From: Bretschneidera sinensis
Taxonomy: Eukaryota > Streptophyta > Magnoliopsida > Brassicales > Akaniaceae
DNA length: 64,000 bases
Direction of reading: 5' to 3'
NCBI GenBank assembly: GCA_023935145.1
Contig: CM043698.1
Span: forward strand, 65,924,501 to 65,988,500
The notes below the pieces were generated by a model. The model searched no databases, was not told the DNA's origin, and worked only from the letters and a program-made list of their open reading frames with translations. Below are positions 54,972-64,000 of the stretch, piece by piece (the first letter of the stretch is position 1; the number at the start of each line of letters is the position of its first letter). A program made the position numbers and the translations under genes.

Positions 54972-56030
54972 GAAGTTGAACCAGAAACTTACACGGATGC
55001 CATGGAGTGTAAGGATTCGTCAAAGTGGCAGCTGGCTATGGAGGAAAAAATGGAGTCTTTAATGCAGAACAACTCTTGGGAGTTGGTGCCCAAACCTAAA
55101 AAAACAGAGAGTTATGGATTATAGATGGCTCTACAAGATCAAAGAAGGGAATACTCTAAGGGATGAAGTCCGGTATAAAGTTAGGCTGGTGGCGAAGGGG
55201 TTCACACAAAAAGAAGGCATAGATTTCACCGAAATATTCTCACCGATTGTGAAGTACAAGACGATCCGGATAGTGTTAGCATTGGTGGTCCAATTTGATT
55301 GGGAAATTGAGCAAATGGATATGAAGATAGCATTCTTATATAGAGAGAGCTCAATGAGACCATTTTCATGAGGCAACCCGAAGGTTATGAAGAGGGAAGG
55401 CATGGAGAGTTAGTGTGCAAATTAAAGAAATCTCTCTATAGCTTGAAGCAATCACCTAGGCAATGGAATAAGAGGTTTGATTCTTTTGTAATCAGCTTGG
55501 GTTTCATGAGGAGCTACTATGATTCGTGCTTGCACTATAAGGGGCAGAAGGTTGAGAAAATTGTGATCATCCTCATTTATGTTGATGACATATTGCTGGT
55601 TAGAAGCGGCATGGAGAGGATAAATAAATTGAAGGCTCAACTCAGTGAGGAGTTTGAGATGATGGATCTTGGCCATGCACAAAAGATCCTTGGGATGTGT
55701 ATCATCCGGGAAAAAGAGAGAAACATATTGAAAATCTCTCAAACTTTCTACATAGAGAAGATGATATCTAAATTCTCTATGGAAGATAGCAAACCAGTGA
55801 AGGTTCCCCTTGCTGGTCATTTCAAGTTCTCCAGTGATCATTGTCCAAGATCAGAGGTGGAGAAGAAGGAAATGGAGAAAGTCCCTTACTCTAGTGTTGT
55901 TGGTTCTGTTATGTACACCATGGTAAGCACTAAACCCGACATTGCTCATGCAATGAGTATTCTCAGCAAATTTGTGAGTAATCCTGGAAAGAAGCATTTG
56001 CTTGGGATAAAGAAGGTGCTGAGGTATTTG
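54972..56030 (+). pseudogene. pol: C3 reverse transcriptase
   Basis: Frames 55114-55371 (WLYKIKEGNTLRDEVRYKVRLVAKGFTQKEGIDF, TIRIVLALVVQFDWEIEQMD) and 55368-56030 (MRQPEGYEEGRHGELVCKLKK, IYVDDILLVRSGME with the YVDD site, FEMMDLGHAQKILGM) meet at a frameshift near 55360, where FLHGELDETI is lost. Another stop is at 54971, and NNSWELVPKP precedes it in a third frame. Confidence 0.88.
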
Positions 56031-56396
56031 AAGGCTCAGTGGCAGCCGATGGTAGCACTCATAACAACCAGGGCAGAATGCATAGCGGCTATACAAGCCA
56101 TAAAGGAGGCTATGGGGTGCAACGGGTTATTGGACGAGTGGAAGGTCCTAAAAGAGTAGGTGGTGGTATTTTTGGATAGCCAAAGTGTGTGGCACTTATG
56201 GAGGAATCTAGTGTTCTATGAGGGGACAAAGCATATGGATGTTCCGTATCATTACATTCCGAGAAATGGTACGAAAGGATGCATTCATGTTGACAAGAAG
56301 ACCACGAAAGAAAGTCCTGCAGATTTAGGGACCAAGGTTCTACCTCTAAGAAGGTCCAATCATTGCCTTGGACTTCTTAAGAATGGAGTTGGTTGA
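56031..56396 (+). pseudogene. pol: C3 RNase H, internally deleted
   Basis: After LRYLKA the frame goes directly to QWQPMVALITTRAECIAAIQAIKEA, so the segment with the first Asp (VDSNYG in C2) is missing. The end keeps VVVFLDSQSVWHLWRN, HMDVPYHYIPRN and ADLGTKVLPL. One TAG at 56157-56159. The natural pol stop is at about 56394. Confidence 0.85.
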
Positions 56397-56460
56397 TTGA
56401 TGATTCAAGATGAGTTTGGATCTCGAAGCTTTCTGCACAATGATTCAGGTTTAAACACTT

Positions 56461-56476
56461 AGACAAAGGTAGAGAT
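56461..56476 (+). promoter_or_regulatory. Polypurine tract of element C3
   Basis: agacaaaggtagagat, directly before the 3' LTR. Confidence 0.85.
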
Positions 56477-57544
56477 TGTTGATATTTGTCTAAGGTTTGC
56501 ATAGGTCCAACCATGGTTGAAAGATGGTTAAAGTCTAAACCAAGGTTGAAGGATTAAATTTCAGTAAGTTAAAAGACTGCACACATATGTGTGCATCAAT
56601 TTGGAGGAAGGGAAGGCTATGCGCACTAGTGTGTGCACTTCTGCACACAAACTGAGAAAGTGTGCGCACAGTAAGAAGTGTGCCAGGTCTGGGTCAGCAC
56701 CGCACCACTCAGAACCAGCTCCGCGCCCTCTAGAATGATGTGCTCCAGGATAGCACCAGCACCTAGGAGCCCAGAAGCCAGTGCCATGCCCTCCAGCGTG
56801 TTGCACATTAGGTGCGCACCAGCACCTAGGCGCCCAGCAGCCAGCGCCGCGTCGCTTAGAGACTTTACAAGCTCACTCTGCCCCAGTGCCAAGGCGTGCC
56901 CTGTTGAGCACCAAGGCGCCAGGCACACTAAGGCACACATGGGCAGAATGACTTAGGGCTCTCCAAAGTGTGTGTGCACAATACCAAAACACATAGCACC
57001 ACTTGGAGGATGTTAAAGGGCTAAGATTAAAAGGATATCATAATCAAAGGGTGGAGATTGATTCACAAGAATGTCCAAGAAGTGAATGGCTATAAAAAGG
57101 GTTCCTTAGCCTCATTCTTCACATATAGAACAAGAGAAAGTTGTGACATTATGATATCAATTGTAAACACATAGAGAGAATTATGTAAGAGTGACAAACA
57201 CAAGAGGGACTCTTTGTAGTGAGGCTGGTTGTAAAGAAGAGAGAGTAGCATAGAGAGAGAGCATTGTAATCTTCTTCCTTCTCTTCTTGGTGTCTTCAAG
57301 AACTTGGTTTCTTGAAGGGGATTGCTGTAACTTGTAAGAACCATTTAAGATAGTACAGAGAGTTCAGAGGAACTCACGGGGACGTAGGCACATTGTCAAA
57401 CCTCGATAACAAATTGCTTGTCTTCTTTCTTTCTTTGATTTTTTGTTCTTGTGTTCGATTGTTGAAATTATTTCTACAAGTCATTCTAGACTTGGGTGTT
57501 TGGAAGATCACCACCTGGGCATCTTGTCAAGGTGATTTCCAACA
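56477..57544 (+). repeat. 3' LTR of element C3
   Basis: 1068 bases, tgttgatatttgtc...gatttccaaca, colinear with the 5' LTR; TATA box ctataaaa at 57090-57097. Confidence 0.95.
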
Positions 57545-57958
57545 TAAATTTACTAAAAGTATTCCACTTTCATAAATAGTCCTTTAATATTTAATCATTT
57601 ATTTATCACATAACTTGATGACAACTTTCTACTATCATTACACATGTCATAAGATTCATTCTCTATCAATCTCTTCTTCTCAATCATTGGTCCACCTTAA
57701 GACCATCAATTATCTCATAATTATCTCGTAGTGAGGTTCACATTATAAAGTCCATCATTTAGATGGTTCTTATCATTCTTTGCTTCTTTCTTACTATAAT
57801 TGTCTCTCTCTGTGAAACCAAATCATTTATAAACAATTTCATAATAACATACCCCACATCAACATTTAAATAATGCAGCAATAATTAAAACAAATGCAAA
57901 TGCATGAATGATTATGATGGGAACGTCTTCCCACCTGTCGACAGGTTGTTATTATCTT

Positions 57959-58200
57959 AGACCAGCTGCCTTCCCGATTCTTTCATTCTCATTTAGACCA
58001 GCTGCCTTCCCAGTTCTTTCATTTTCATTAGACCGACTACCTTCCCTGTTCTTTCATTTTCATCAGACTGGCTGCCTTCCCGGTTCTTTCATTCTCATCA
58101 GACTGGCTGCGTTCTCGATTCTTTCATTTTTATTAGACCGACTACCTTCTCGGTTCTTTCATTTTTATTAGATCGGTTACCTTCTCGATTCTTTTCTTTT
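57959..58200 (+). repeat. Seven-copy ~35-bp tandem repeat in the E 5' LTR
   Basis: Same unit as at 45760-46005 and also seven copies, in a more mutated form (agaccagctgccttcccgat, agatcggttaccttctcgat). Confidence 0.92.
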
Positions 58201-59230
58201 ATTTAATGCATATGCATATGAACAATGATATAAAATAAACATACGAACAATAACATAAATTTCAAACAATTAAATTGACTATCCTGACCATTCTCAAATT
58301 TATATAAAAATTTCCACTAAAACCCTCTCATCTCAAAATCACATCAAATCATCATTTAAATTTTGTCAAGATCCACTAAATTTCATCTCATCAAAATCCG
58401 TATTAGAACCTCAAAATAACTCATCAATAATATCACTTATCGCTTTGATTATTAAATCAACTTATTATTCGTAAACATATTATTTCTCTCCTAATAATTT
58501 TCTATATGTCCAAACTTCATATCATATTTATCAACCAAATCTTTATCTATCCCCCACAACATAAACTAATAATTTATTTTAATATTATCACTAAAAATTT
58601 TCATTTTTATTTAGACTGCTTAAAGTAAATCCAACTCACCACGTAGTACTTAAAGCTACCCGTGGATCACCTCCTTGCCTTTCTCGTTCCTCGCAAAAAC
58701 TTCCCCTGGTTGTAGATCGTCAACACCTGATATTATATTTATAGTAAATTTATAATTTATTCTTCAATTCGTTAGAAACCACTCACTTTGAAAATTCCCA
58801 CTTTGTATTCAGGGAAATTTCATAAATACTAAAAATTCCAAAAATAAACACATAATATTACCTTCTGTTTTTCTTATAGTTATTCTGGATTCTCTACAAA
58901 ATTCTACCGTAATACCTTCAAAATTTTGCTCTTTCAAACTTTCTTTGAACTCCTAAATGTTTTAAGAAAACAGGTAATTTAAAGAAACTAAACGAAATCT
59001 CTTGAGAAAATTTTACGCTTACATCTACTATATATATAAGAAAGCTTGGGCTACAAAAACTTCAACAGCCCCTCTCCAAAGGTCTCCATGATTGGGAGAC
59101 ATGCAAGGCAATTTAATTGTCTGCCTTCTTAAATTTGGCAGTTACAACAGCTGCCCACTTATCTTGACTTTTGTTTTTTTTTTTTTTTTTTACTTTTTTG
59201 ACTTTTTTTTCCTCTGTGACGTCCAGCCCA

Positions 59231-59237
<7 letters not shown>

Positions 59238-59291
<54 letters not shown>
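59238..59291 (+). repeat. TA microsatellite
   Basis: An uninterrupted (TA)n run of about 54 bases in the right LTR of E. The other LTR has only about 16 bases at the equivalent point, so it expanded after insertion. An ORF translating to Ile-Tyr repeats here is artefactual. Confidence 0.95.
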
Positions 59292-59294
<3 letters not shown>

Positions 59295-60289
59295 AATGAC
59301 GTCTACATCCCATATTTTTTTTCAAAAGAATTGTTTTATTCAATACTTAGTCCTTATTTCTTTATCCTTATTTTACGAATACGGGTATTACACCAGTCGA
59401 TTGGGTCCCTATACCAATCGACTATGATATGGGACAGAAAGTTCCCAGTCGACTGGTGCTGAGGACCTAGTCGACTGATATTCTCCCTTAGCTTAAAAAT
59501 TGAAAAATCCTCACTTGACCTAATCGACTGGATCCTTGTACCTGTCGACCGGTACTTTCCCTAAGCCTAAAAGTGAACATTTATCACTTGATCTAATCGA
59601 CTGGTACAAGGACCCAACCGACTGGTAATTCAAAAATATGACCGTTTGAAATGCAAGACTTAAGCATTTAATGTCCAAACCTACCAAGTCAGTGTCAAAC
59701 GGCCATATTGCTTCAAGGCTATATAAACCCACTTCAACGAGCATTTAAAATAAGAAAAGAACACATTCAATTCACAAGATAGCTCATTAATTCTCAAAAA
59801 GCTTTGATAAATTTATTGTTGAGTCATTCATCAAGTTTGTTCTTGAAAGAGAGATATTGTTCATTTGTAAAGCACTTATTGCCGTCTCTCTACCATTTAC
59901 TTTACAAGAAATTTCATTTATTGTAAAGAGAAAGAGTTGGTATAACTCTTAGAGTATTTAGGATTAAAAACTTCGTTGTAGCTTTTGTGAGGAAGAGATC
60001 TGTTATAAGGTTTGTACAACACCCATGAAGTTGTATGACTAAAGTTTTAGTGGATTACTTCAATGAGGTTAATTGAAGATAGTGGACGTAGGGTCGGAAG
60101 GAATCTGATATTGCCGAACCACTATAAACAGAGTTTGCATTTTCTTTTCCTTAAACTCTTTTACTTCCAAGAATATTATTCGTTTGTGTGTTTTGTGCAT
60201 TTAACTGTTTAAAAACTTGCAAAGTAATTAGAAAAAGTTTTTAAAACCCAATTCAACCCCTCTTAGGTTTGAACCTCGGTTTACATCAC

Positions 60290-60541
60290 ATAATTGACTA
60301 ATACTAAGTAAGTTTGCCTTAAGGCCTTGCACATATAACACATAATCAATGGTTGAGAAATCATTACCAACTTTTCCCTACCCGATGATCTTTATCTTTG
60401 TGTTGCCTCCAATGGTGACACGTCCACCATCCCTTAGAGTTAGTTCTTTGAATATACTTTGATCACTAGTCATGTGCTTTGAGCATCTACTATCAAGGTA
60501 CCAATAGTTACATTTTTCTTTGGTGTGGAGACATATCTACA
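60290..60541 (-). pseudogene. pol: A' protease, N-terminal part
   Basis: Minus strand translates to NYWYLDSRCSKHMTSDQSIFKELTLRDGG in the position of the element A protease, followed by TIGGNTKIKI. The active-site Gly is changed to Arg (tgc/cga context at about 60490). It is cut off by A at 60286 before the GAG-pre-integrase domain. Confidence 0.72.
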
Positions 60542-61423
60542 TTACACAAAGATATACAATTGCACTTTTAGGTACCAAAATTTCTTGGGTCCTTTGGGGT
60601 TAGTTCTAGAAAATACGGTTCCTTTAGGGACCCATACTTTCTTAATATTGTAAGGTGCTCTATAATTGTAAACATGTTGATGATGCATGATCCTAGGATA
60701 ATAGTTATTGAAGTTTCTAGGATTTCTTAAATATGCATGTCTATAGTTCCTTAGATAAGCATTCCTAGAATACATGTGTCTATTATGAAAATTATAAACA
60801 TGCATGTTATCTCTAGGAAATGTATGATGGTAATTTCTAGGATGCGCACTTTTACCATGCAGGTTATGAGCATACACATTATCTCTAAGATATACATGAT
60901 GGTAGTTCATAGGATGTGTATTTCTAGTATTTGCATTCCTTGAATGATTATTCATAGCATTTGCATTTCTTGAGTGAGCATACATATATGCATGAGTATT
61001 TCTAGGATGCTTACCTCTAGTATATGCATTAGGATTTAAATTTGTATTCTTAGACCTACTAGTATATATTAAAGGGGTGTTTTTAATCTTGCAAGTGGCC
61101 TTAGAAGTGGAGGCTTCATTCATACATGTTGCTTTCATCAACAAAGTCTCTTTTGATTTTTGCTTCCCTAATGGGGAATAACCCAAGCTGGATTTTCCTC
61201 CACTTAACCTTTGGCAAGATAGTATTTCATCTAACTTTTCTTTTCCAAGCATAAGACTAGATATAGTACAATTCAAATCCATTATTTTCTTCTTTAAAAT
61301 ATCATTTTCATTTTTTAGAAAATCTTGTGAAGAATTATAAAGTATAAAAGATAGTTTTTCTTTTTCTTCCTTTAAGCCTTCCATCTCTTTAGAAAGATAT
61401 GAGACTTCCTTCTTAAGAGCCAT
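60542..61423 (-). pseudogene. A' coiled-coil and His/Asn/Arg/Tyr-rich linker
   Basis: 293-residue open frame. The first ~80 residues are heptad-like (KKEVSYLSKEMEGLKEEKEKL, ENDILKKKIMDLNCTISSL). Residues about 135-245 are a degenerate repeat of HPRNTHAY, HSRNAN, HPRNYHH and YLRNYRHAY-type units. It ends with VWVPKGTVFSRTNPKGPKKFWYLKVQL. The repeat region is about 60 residues longer than in A, and the frame is open although gag is broken. Confidence 0.75.
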
Positions 61424-62455
61424 ATTTTCTAGAATTGAATTTCTTCAATTCTTTATGGATCTCATTTACAACTTCAATTAATTCTTCACTACTACTAACA
61501 ATGTTATTATTAGAAAGGGAAGAATTTGATACCTCATTCTCATCATCGATTGCCATCAAGCATTGGTTGGAATCTCCTCGTATCCGACCTCATTGTCTGA
61601 AGATTCTTCTTCTTCGTCATCACTCCATGTGGTTGCAATCATGGCTTTCTTTTTGAAGCTCTTATATGGTTTACTCGTTGTTAGATAATCGGTCTTGATG
61701 TGACCAAGCTTCTTGCAACCAAAACACACAAGAGTTTCCCTTTTTGGAGTGGATTCCCTTGTGTAAGGTTTCTTGCACTTTTTCAAGAACTTGTGAAACC
61801 TTTTGGTGATTAAATCTATCTCACTGTCCTCTTCATTGTTCTCAATCTCTTCTTCTTTTTCTTCCTCTTTGTTGCTTGTAGAGGCTTTGAGAGCCATCAA
61901 CTTTTTCTTCTTCTCATCATCATTAACAATGGGATTCATTTCTTCCATATCATATGTCAATAGTGAACCGAGGAGTATTTTAACATCAAGTTTGTTAAGA
62001 TCTTTGGCCTTCGTGATGGTCGTCTTCTTTGTTTTCCAAGTAGATGGCAAAGACCTTAAAATCTTCCTCGTTAGTTCAAATTCCTAAATGTTCCTACCAA
62101 GAAACTTTAAACCATTAAAAATAGTGGTAAAACATTAGTGAATTTGAGAAATAATTTCATTAGGAACCATTTTAAAATATTTATATTCGGATACTAGCAT
62201 ATAGATTTTTTATTTTTTTACTTCGCTAGTTCCTTCATATGTAACTTGTAATTTATCCCAAATTTCTTTAGCTGAAACACATGCAGAAATTTTATTGTAT
62301 TCAGCTATATCTAGAGTGCAATGTAACATGCTAGTTGCTCTACTATTCGGAGACATCATTCTACAATCCTCTTCATTAAACTCTGTTTTGAGTTTAGGCA
62401 TTGTATGATTGATCTCTGATGATTATTTCTTTTGTAGGAATTCTAGGTCCTTCTT
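61424..62455 (-). pseudogene. gag: A' gag
   Basis: Pieces at 62401-62210 (FNEEDCRMMSPNSRATSMLHCTLDIAEYNK, AKEIWDKLQVTYEGTSEVKK) and 62050-61556 (MPSTWKTKKTTITKAKDLNKLDV, a Glu/Lys-rich run, then the zinc knuckle). The knuckle reads CFGCKKLGHIKTDY, with the last Cys replaced by Tyr. A stop in the 62200 region separates the pieces. The N-terminus was removed by C4. Confidence 0.85.
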
Positions 62456-63480
62456 TATTAGAAATCACCTTCACAAGATGCCCAGGTGGTGATCTTCCAA
62501 ACACCCAAGTCTAGAGTGACTTGTAGAAAAATTTGGAATTGAAAAACAGGAACAGAAAATCAATGAAAGAAAGAAGACAAGCAATTTGTTATCGAGGTTT
62601 GGCAATGTGCCTACGTCCCCGTGAGTTCCTCCGAATTCTCTTCACTAAATCAATGGTTCTTACAAGTTTACAGCAATCTCCTTCAAGAAACCTCAACTTC
62701 TTGAAGAAACCAAGAAGATAAGAAAGAAAGAAGATGAGAACTAACAATGATCTCTATCTAATCTAGACTTCTCTCTCTTTTAGAACCAGTCTCACTACAG
62801 AGAGTCCCTCTTGTGTTTATGTCACTCACAAAATTCTCTCTTGTATTACAATTGATCTCAAAGTATGTCACAAACTTGTGTTGTTCTCTTGTGAGTTGTC
62901 TTGAAAATATGAGGCTAGGAAACCCCTTTTATGGCCACCCACTTCATGGTCATTCTTGAGATTCAATCTCCACCCTTTGATCATGATTACCACTTAATCA
63001 TGGCCCTCCATCAATCCTAAGTGGTGATGTGCATTTTAACCTTGCACCCACGCACCTAAGAGGAGGTTAAAGCATGCTGTCCATGTGTGCTTTATTGTGC
63101 CTAGAGCCTAGGCGCTCAACAGGGGGCGCCATGGCGCTGGGCAGGGCATCTTTGCACACTTTCTGGATGCCATGATGCTGGTGTGGAGCACCTAGGCACT
63201 ATTGTAGGTTAGGGAGACATCATTCTGGGCGCTAGGGCATTGGTGGAGACGAGCCTAGGCGCACACTGATGCTGCCCCTCCACATAGTAGTGCGCACACT
63301 TTCCTGATTGTGTGCTGAAGTGCGCACACCAGTGCACTTACCCTTATCTTGCTCCAAATTGATGCACACACATGTGTGCAGCCTTTTAACTTGCTGAACT
63401 TTAATTCTCCAATTTGGTTTAGACTTTAACCATATTTGAACCATGGTTGGACCTGTGCAAACCTTAGACAAATACCAACA
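62456..63480 (-). repeat. 3' LTR of element C4
   Basis: 1025 bases, matching C1 and C3 LTRs in ends and order but with its own middle, 63110-63330, of ggcgccatggcgct-type and GTGCGCAC-type motifs. TATA box complement near 62929-62935 (ttttatgg, degraded). Confidence 0.9.
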
Positions 63481-64000
63481 ATCTCTACCTTTGTCTAAGT
63501 GTTAAAAAACCTGAACCATTGTGCAGAAAGCTTCGGGATCCAAACTCATCTTGAGTCATCAATTAACCAAATCCAATCCTAAGTAGTCCAAGGTAATGAT
63601 TGAACTTACTTAGAGGTAGAACTTTAGTACCCAAATCCGCAGGATTTTCTTCCCGGGCAACCTTGTCCACATGGATGCATCATTTCGTAACATTTTCCCG
63701 AATGAAATGATATTGAACATCCATATACTTTTTCCTTTCATGGAACATTGGATTTTTACATAAGTGCAAGGCACTTTGGCTATTCAAAAATACCAATACC
63801 TGCTCCTACAGTAACTTTAACTCTTCAAGTAACCCTTTGCACCACATAGCCTCCTTAATGGCCTCCGTAGCCACTATATATTCAACCTCGATTGTTGAGA
63901 GTGCTACCACTGGCTGCAACTAAGCCTTCCAACTTACACAACATCCATTTAAGTTGAAGAAGTAGGAGGTAATCAATCTCTTTTTATCCTGGTCTGCTCC
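63481..64000 (-). pseudogene. pol: C4 RNase H, truncated by the window end
   Basis: Polypurine tract (minus strand gacaaaggtagagat at 63481-63495), then the end of the RNase H domain in several frames, with sequence near-identical to 3654-4160 in C1 and 22017-22530 in C2. No open frame. Confidence 0.78.

Larger units (their letters stand above)
51340..57544 (+). mobile_element. Element C3: TNT1-like Ty1/copia, nested in the LTR of E
   Basis: Perfect 5-bp duplication taaat (51335-51339 and 57545-57549); the left LTR of E shows the empty site at 45350-45370. LTRs 51340-52406 (1067) and 56477-57544 (1068). The internal region holds gag, protease, integrase, RT and a shortened RNase H, on the + strand. 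It has the longest open integrase frame of the family. Deletions occur in gag and RNase H. Confidence 0.96.
45000..59392 (-). mobile_element. Element E: Ty3/gypsy chromovirus (Tekay/Del-like), nested in the 3' LTR of A
   Basis: Bounded by a perfect 5-bp duplication ccagt (44995-44999 and 59393-59397). LTRs are 45000-47152 and 50985-59392 (about 2.2 kb without the nested C3). Minus-strand order: gag, two zinc knuckles, protease, RT, RNase H, then only the integrase C-terminus and chromodomain; the integrase core is deleted. Met-tRNA-type primer site. LTR length and the chromodomain fit the Tekay/Del branch, but the lineage call is by eye. Confidence 0.92.
50985..59392 (-). repeat. 5' LTR of element E, split by C3
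   Basis: Parts 50985-51339 and 57550-59392 together give about 2.2 kb and match 45000-47152. It carries seven copies of the 35-bp repeat (57959-58200), and near the end a much longer TA run (59238-59291) and poly-T (59171-59190) than the other LTR. Confidence 0.92.
44681..60285 (+). repeat. 3' LTR of element A, split by element E
   Basis: About 1.2 kb of LTR in two parts, 44681-44999 and 59398-60285, joined across ccagt. The start is set by the polypurine tract and could be off by a few bases because the expected TG is mutated. The right part has a palindrome cluster (ccagtcgactgg type, 59393-59632), a TATA box ctatataaac at 59719-59728, and ends gtttaca at 60285. Its last 165 bases match 1-164. 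Confidence 0.85.
60286..62455 (-). mobile_element. Element A': reverse-oriented SIRE-like copia fragment, the target of A
   Basis: Minus-strand gag, linker and protease of the same family as A. It is cut at 60286 by the end of A and at 62455 by C4. The cut falls inside the protease/GAG-pre-integrase region, equivalent to about 16440 of A. The expected duplication is tcaca (60286-60290), which the A sequence itself supports: 16453-16470 reads caactatgtgac, whose complement contains gtcaca. The rest of A' lies outside the window. Confidence 0.88.
62456..64000 (-). mobile_element. Element C4: TNT1-like copia, 3' part, running off the window
   Basis: Starts tattagaaatcacc, the outer LTR end of this family with tg changed to ta. 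The target duplication copy is presumably ttctt (62451-62455); the other end lies beyond base 64000. The LTR is 62456-63480, followed by the polypurine tract and RNase H. Confidence 0.9.

Noticed and set aside
56561..56956. ORFs of ~80-105 residues rich in Ala, Cys and Gly in C3 LTRs
   Set aside because: They lie in the GC-rich motif region of the LTR, appear in both LTRs and both strands, and lack conserved starts.
59092..59427. ORF with an Ile-Tyr repeat
   Set aside because: It is the TA microsatellite read in frame within the E LTR.

Overview
This 64 kb window is plant nuclear DNA made almost entirely of LTR retrotransposons nested inside one another. No host gene, tRNA, rRNA or CRISPR array was found. 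The coding remnants are Ty1/copia and Ty3/gypsy gag-pol types of flowering plants, the primer sites resemble initiator-Met and Asp tRNA sites, and nearly all frames are broken by stops and frameshifts. I cannot name the species.

Layout by level. Level 0: a reverse-oriented fragment (A') of a SIRE/Maximus-like copia element at 60286-62455. Level 1: element A, the same family on the + strand, runs from before base 1 to 60285 and is inserted in A'. Its own pieces are 1-348, 14509-21120, 27628-28145, 44515-44999 and 59393-60285. Level 2, inside A: B (349-14508, minus, Ty3 Tat/Athila-type), C2 (21121-27627, minus, TNT1-like copia), D (28146-44514, plus, same family as B) and E (45000-59392, minus, chromovirus with >2 kb LTRs). 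Level 3: C1 (2716-8936, minus) inside B; F (30646-38325, minus, a second Tat/Athila-type family) inside D; C3 (51340-57544, plus) inside the right LTR of E. C4 (62456 to beyond the window, minus) sits in A'. Where both ends are visible, 5-bp target duplications bound the elements: perfect for C2, C3 and E, and 4 of 5 matching for B, C1, D and F.

B, D and F carry gag and an aspartic protease but no reverse transcriptase, RNase H or integrase, so they look like non-autonomous elements that need enzymes from others. B and D replace pol with an auxiliary ORF resembling the 'putative plant transposon protein' domain, and A, from the unrelated copia superfamily, carries a similar ORF after pol. The left end of F is a fold-back: a ~1.07 kb piece of LTR sits inverted outside the 3' LTR, while the opposite LTR lacks exactly that piece. 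The LTRs and spacers of A, B/D, F and the C family each carry clusters of a family-specific short GC-rich palindrome. These are the observations most worth following up; the rest is decayed but well-ordered repeat DNA.
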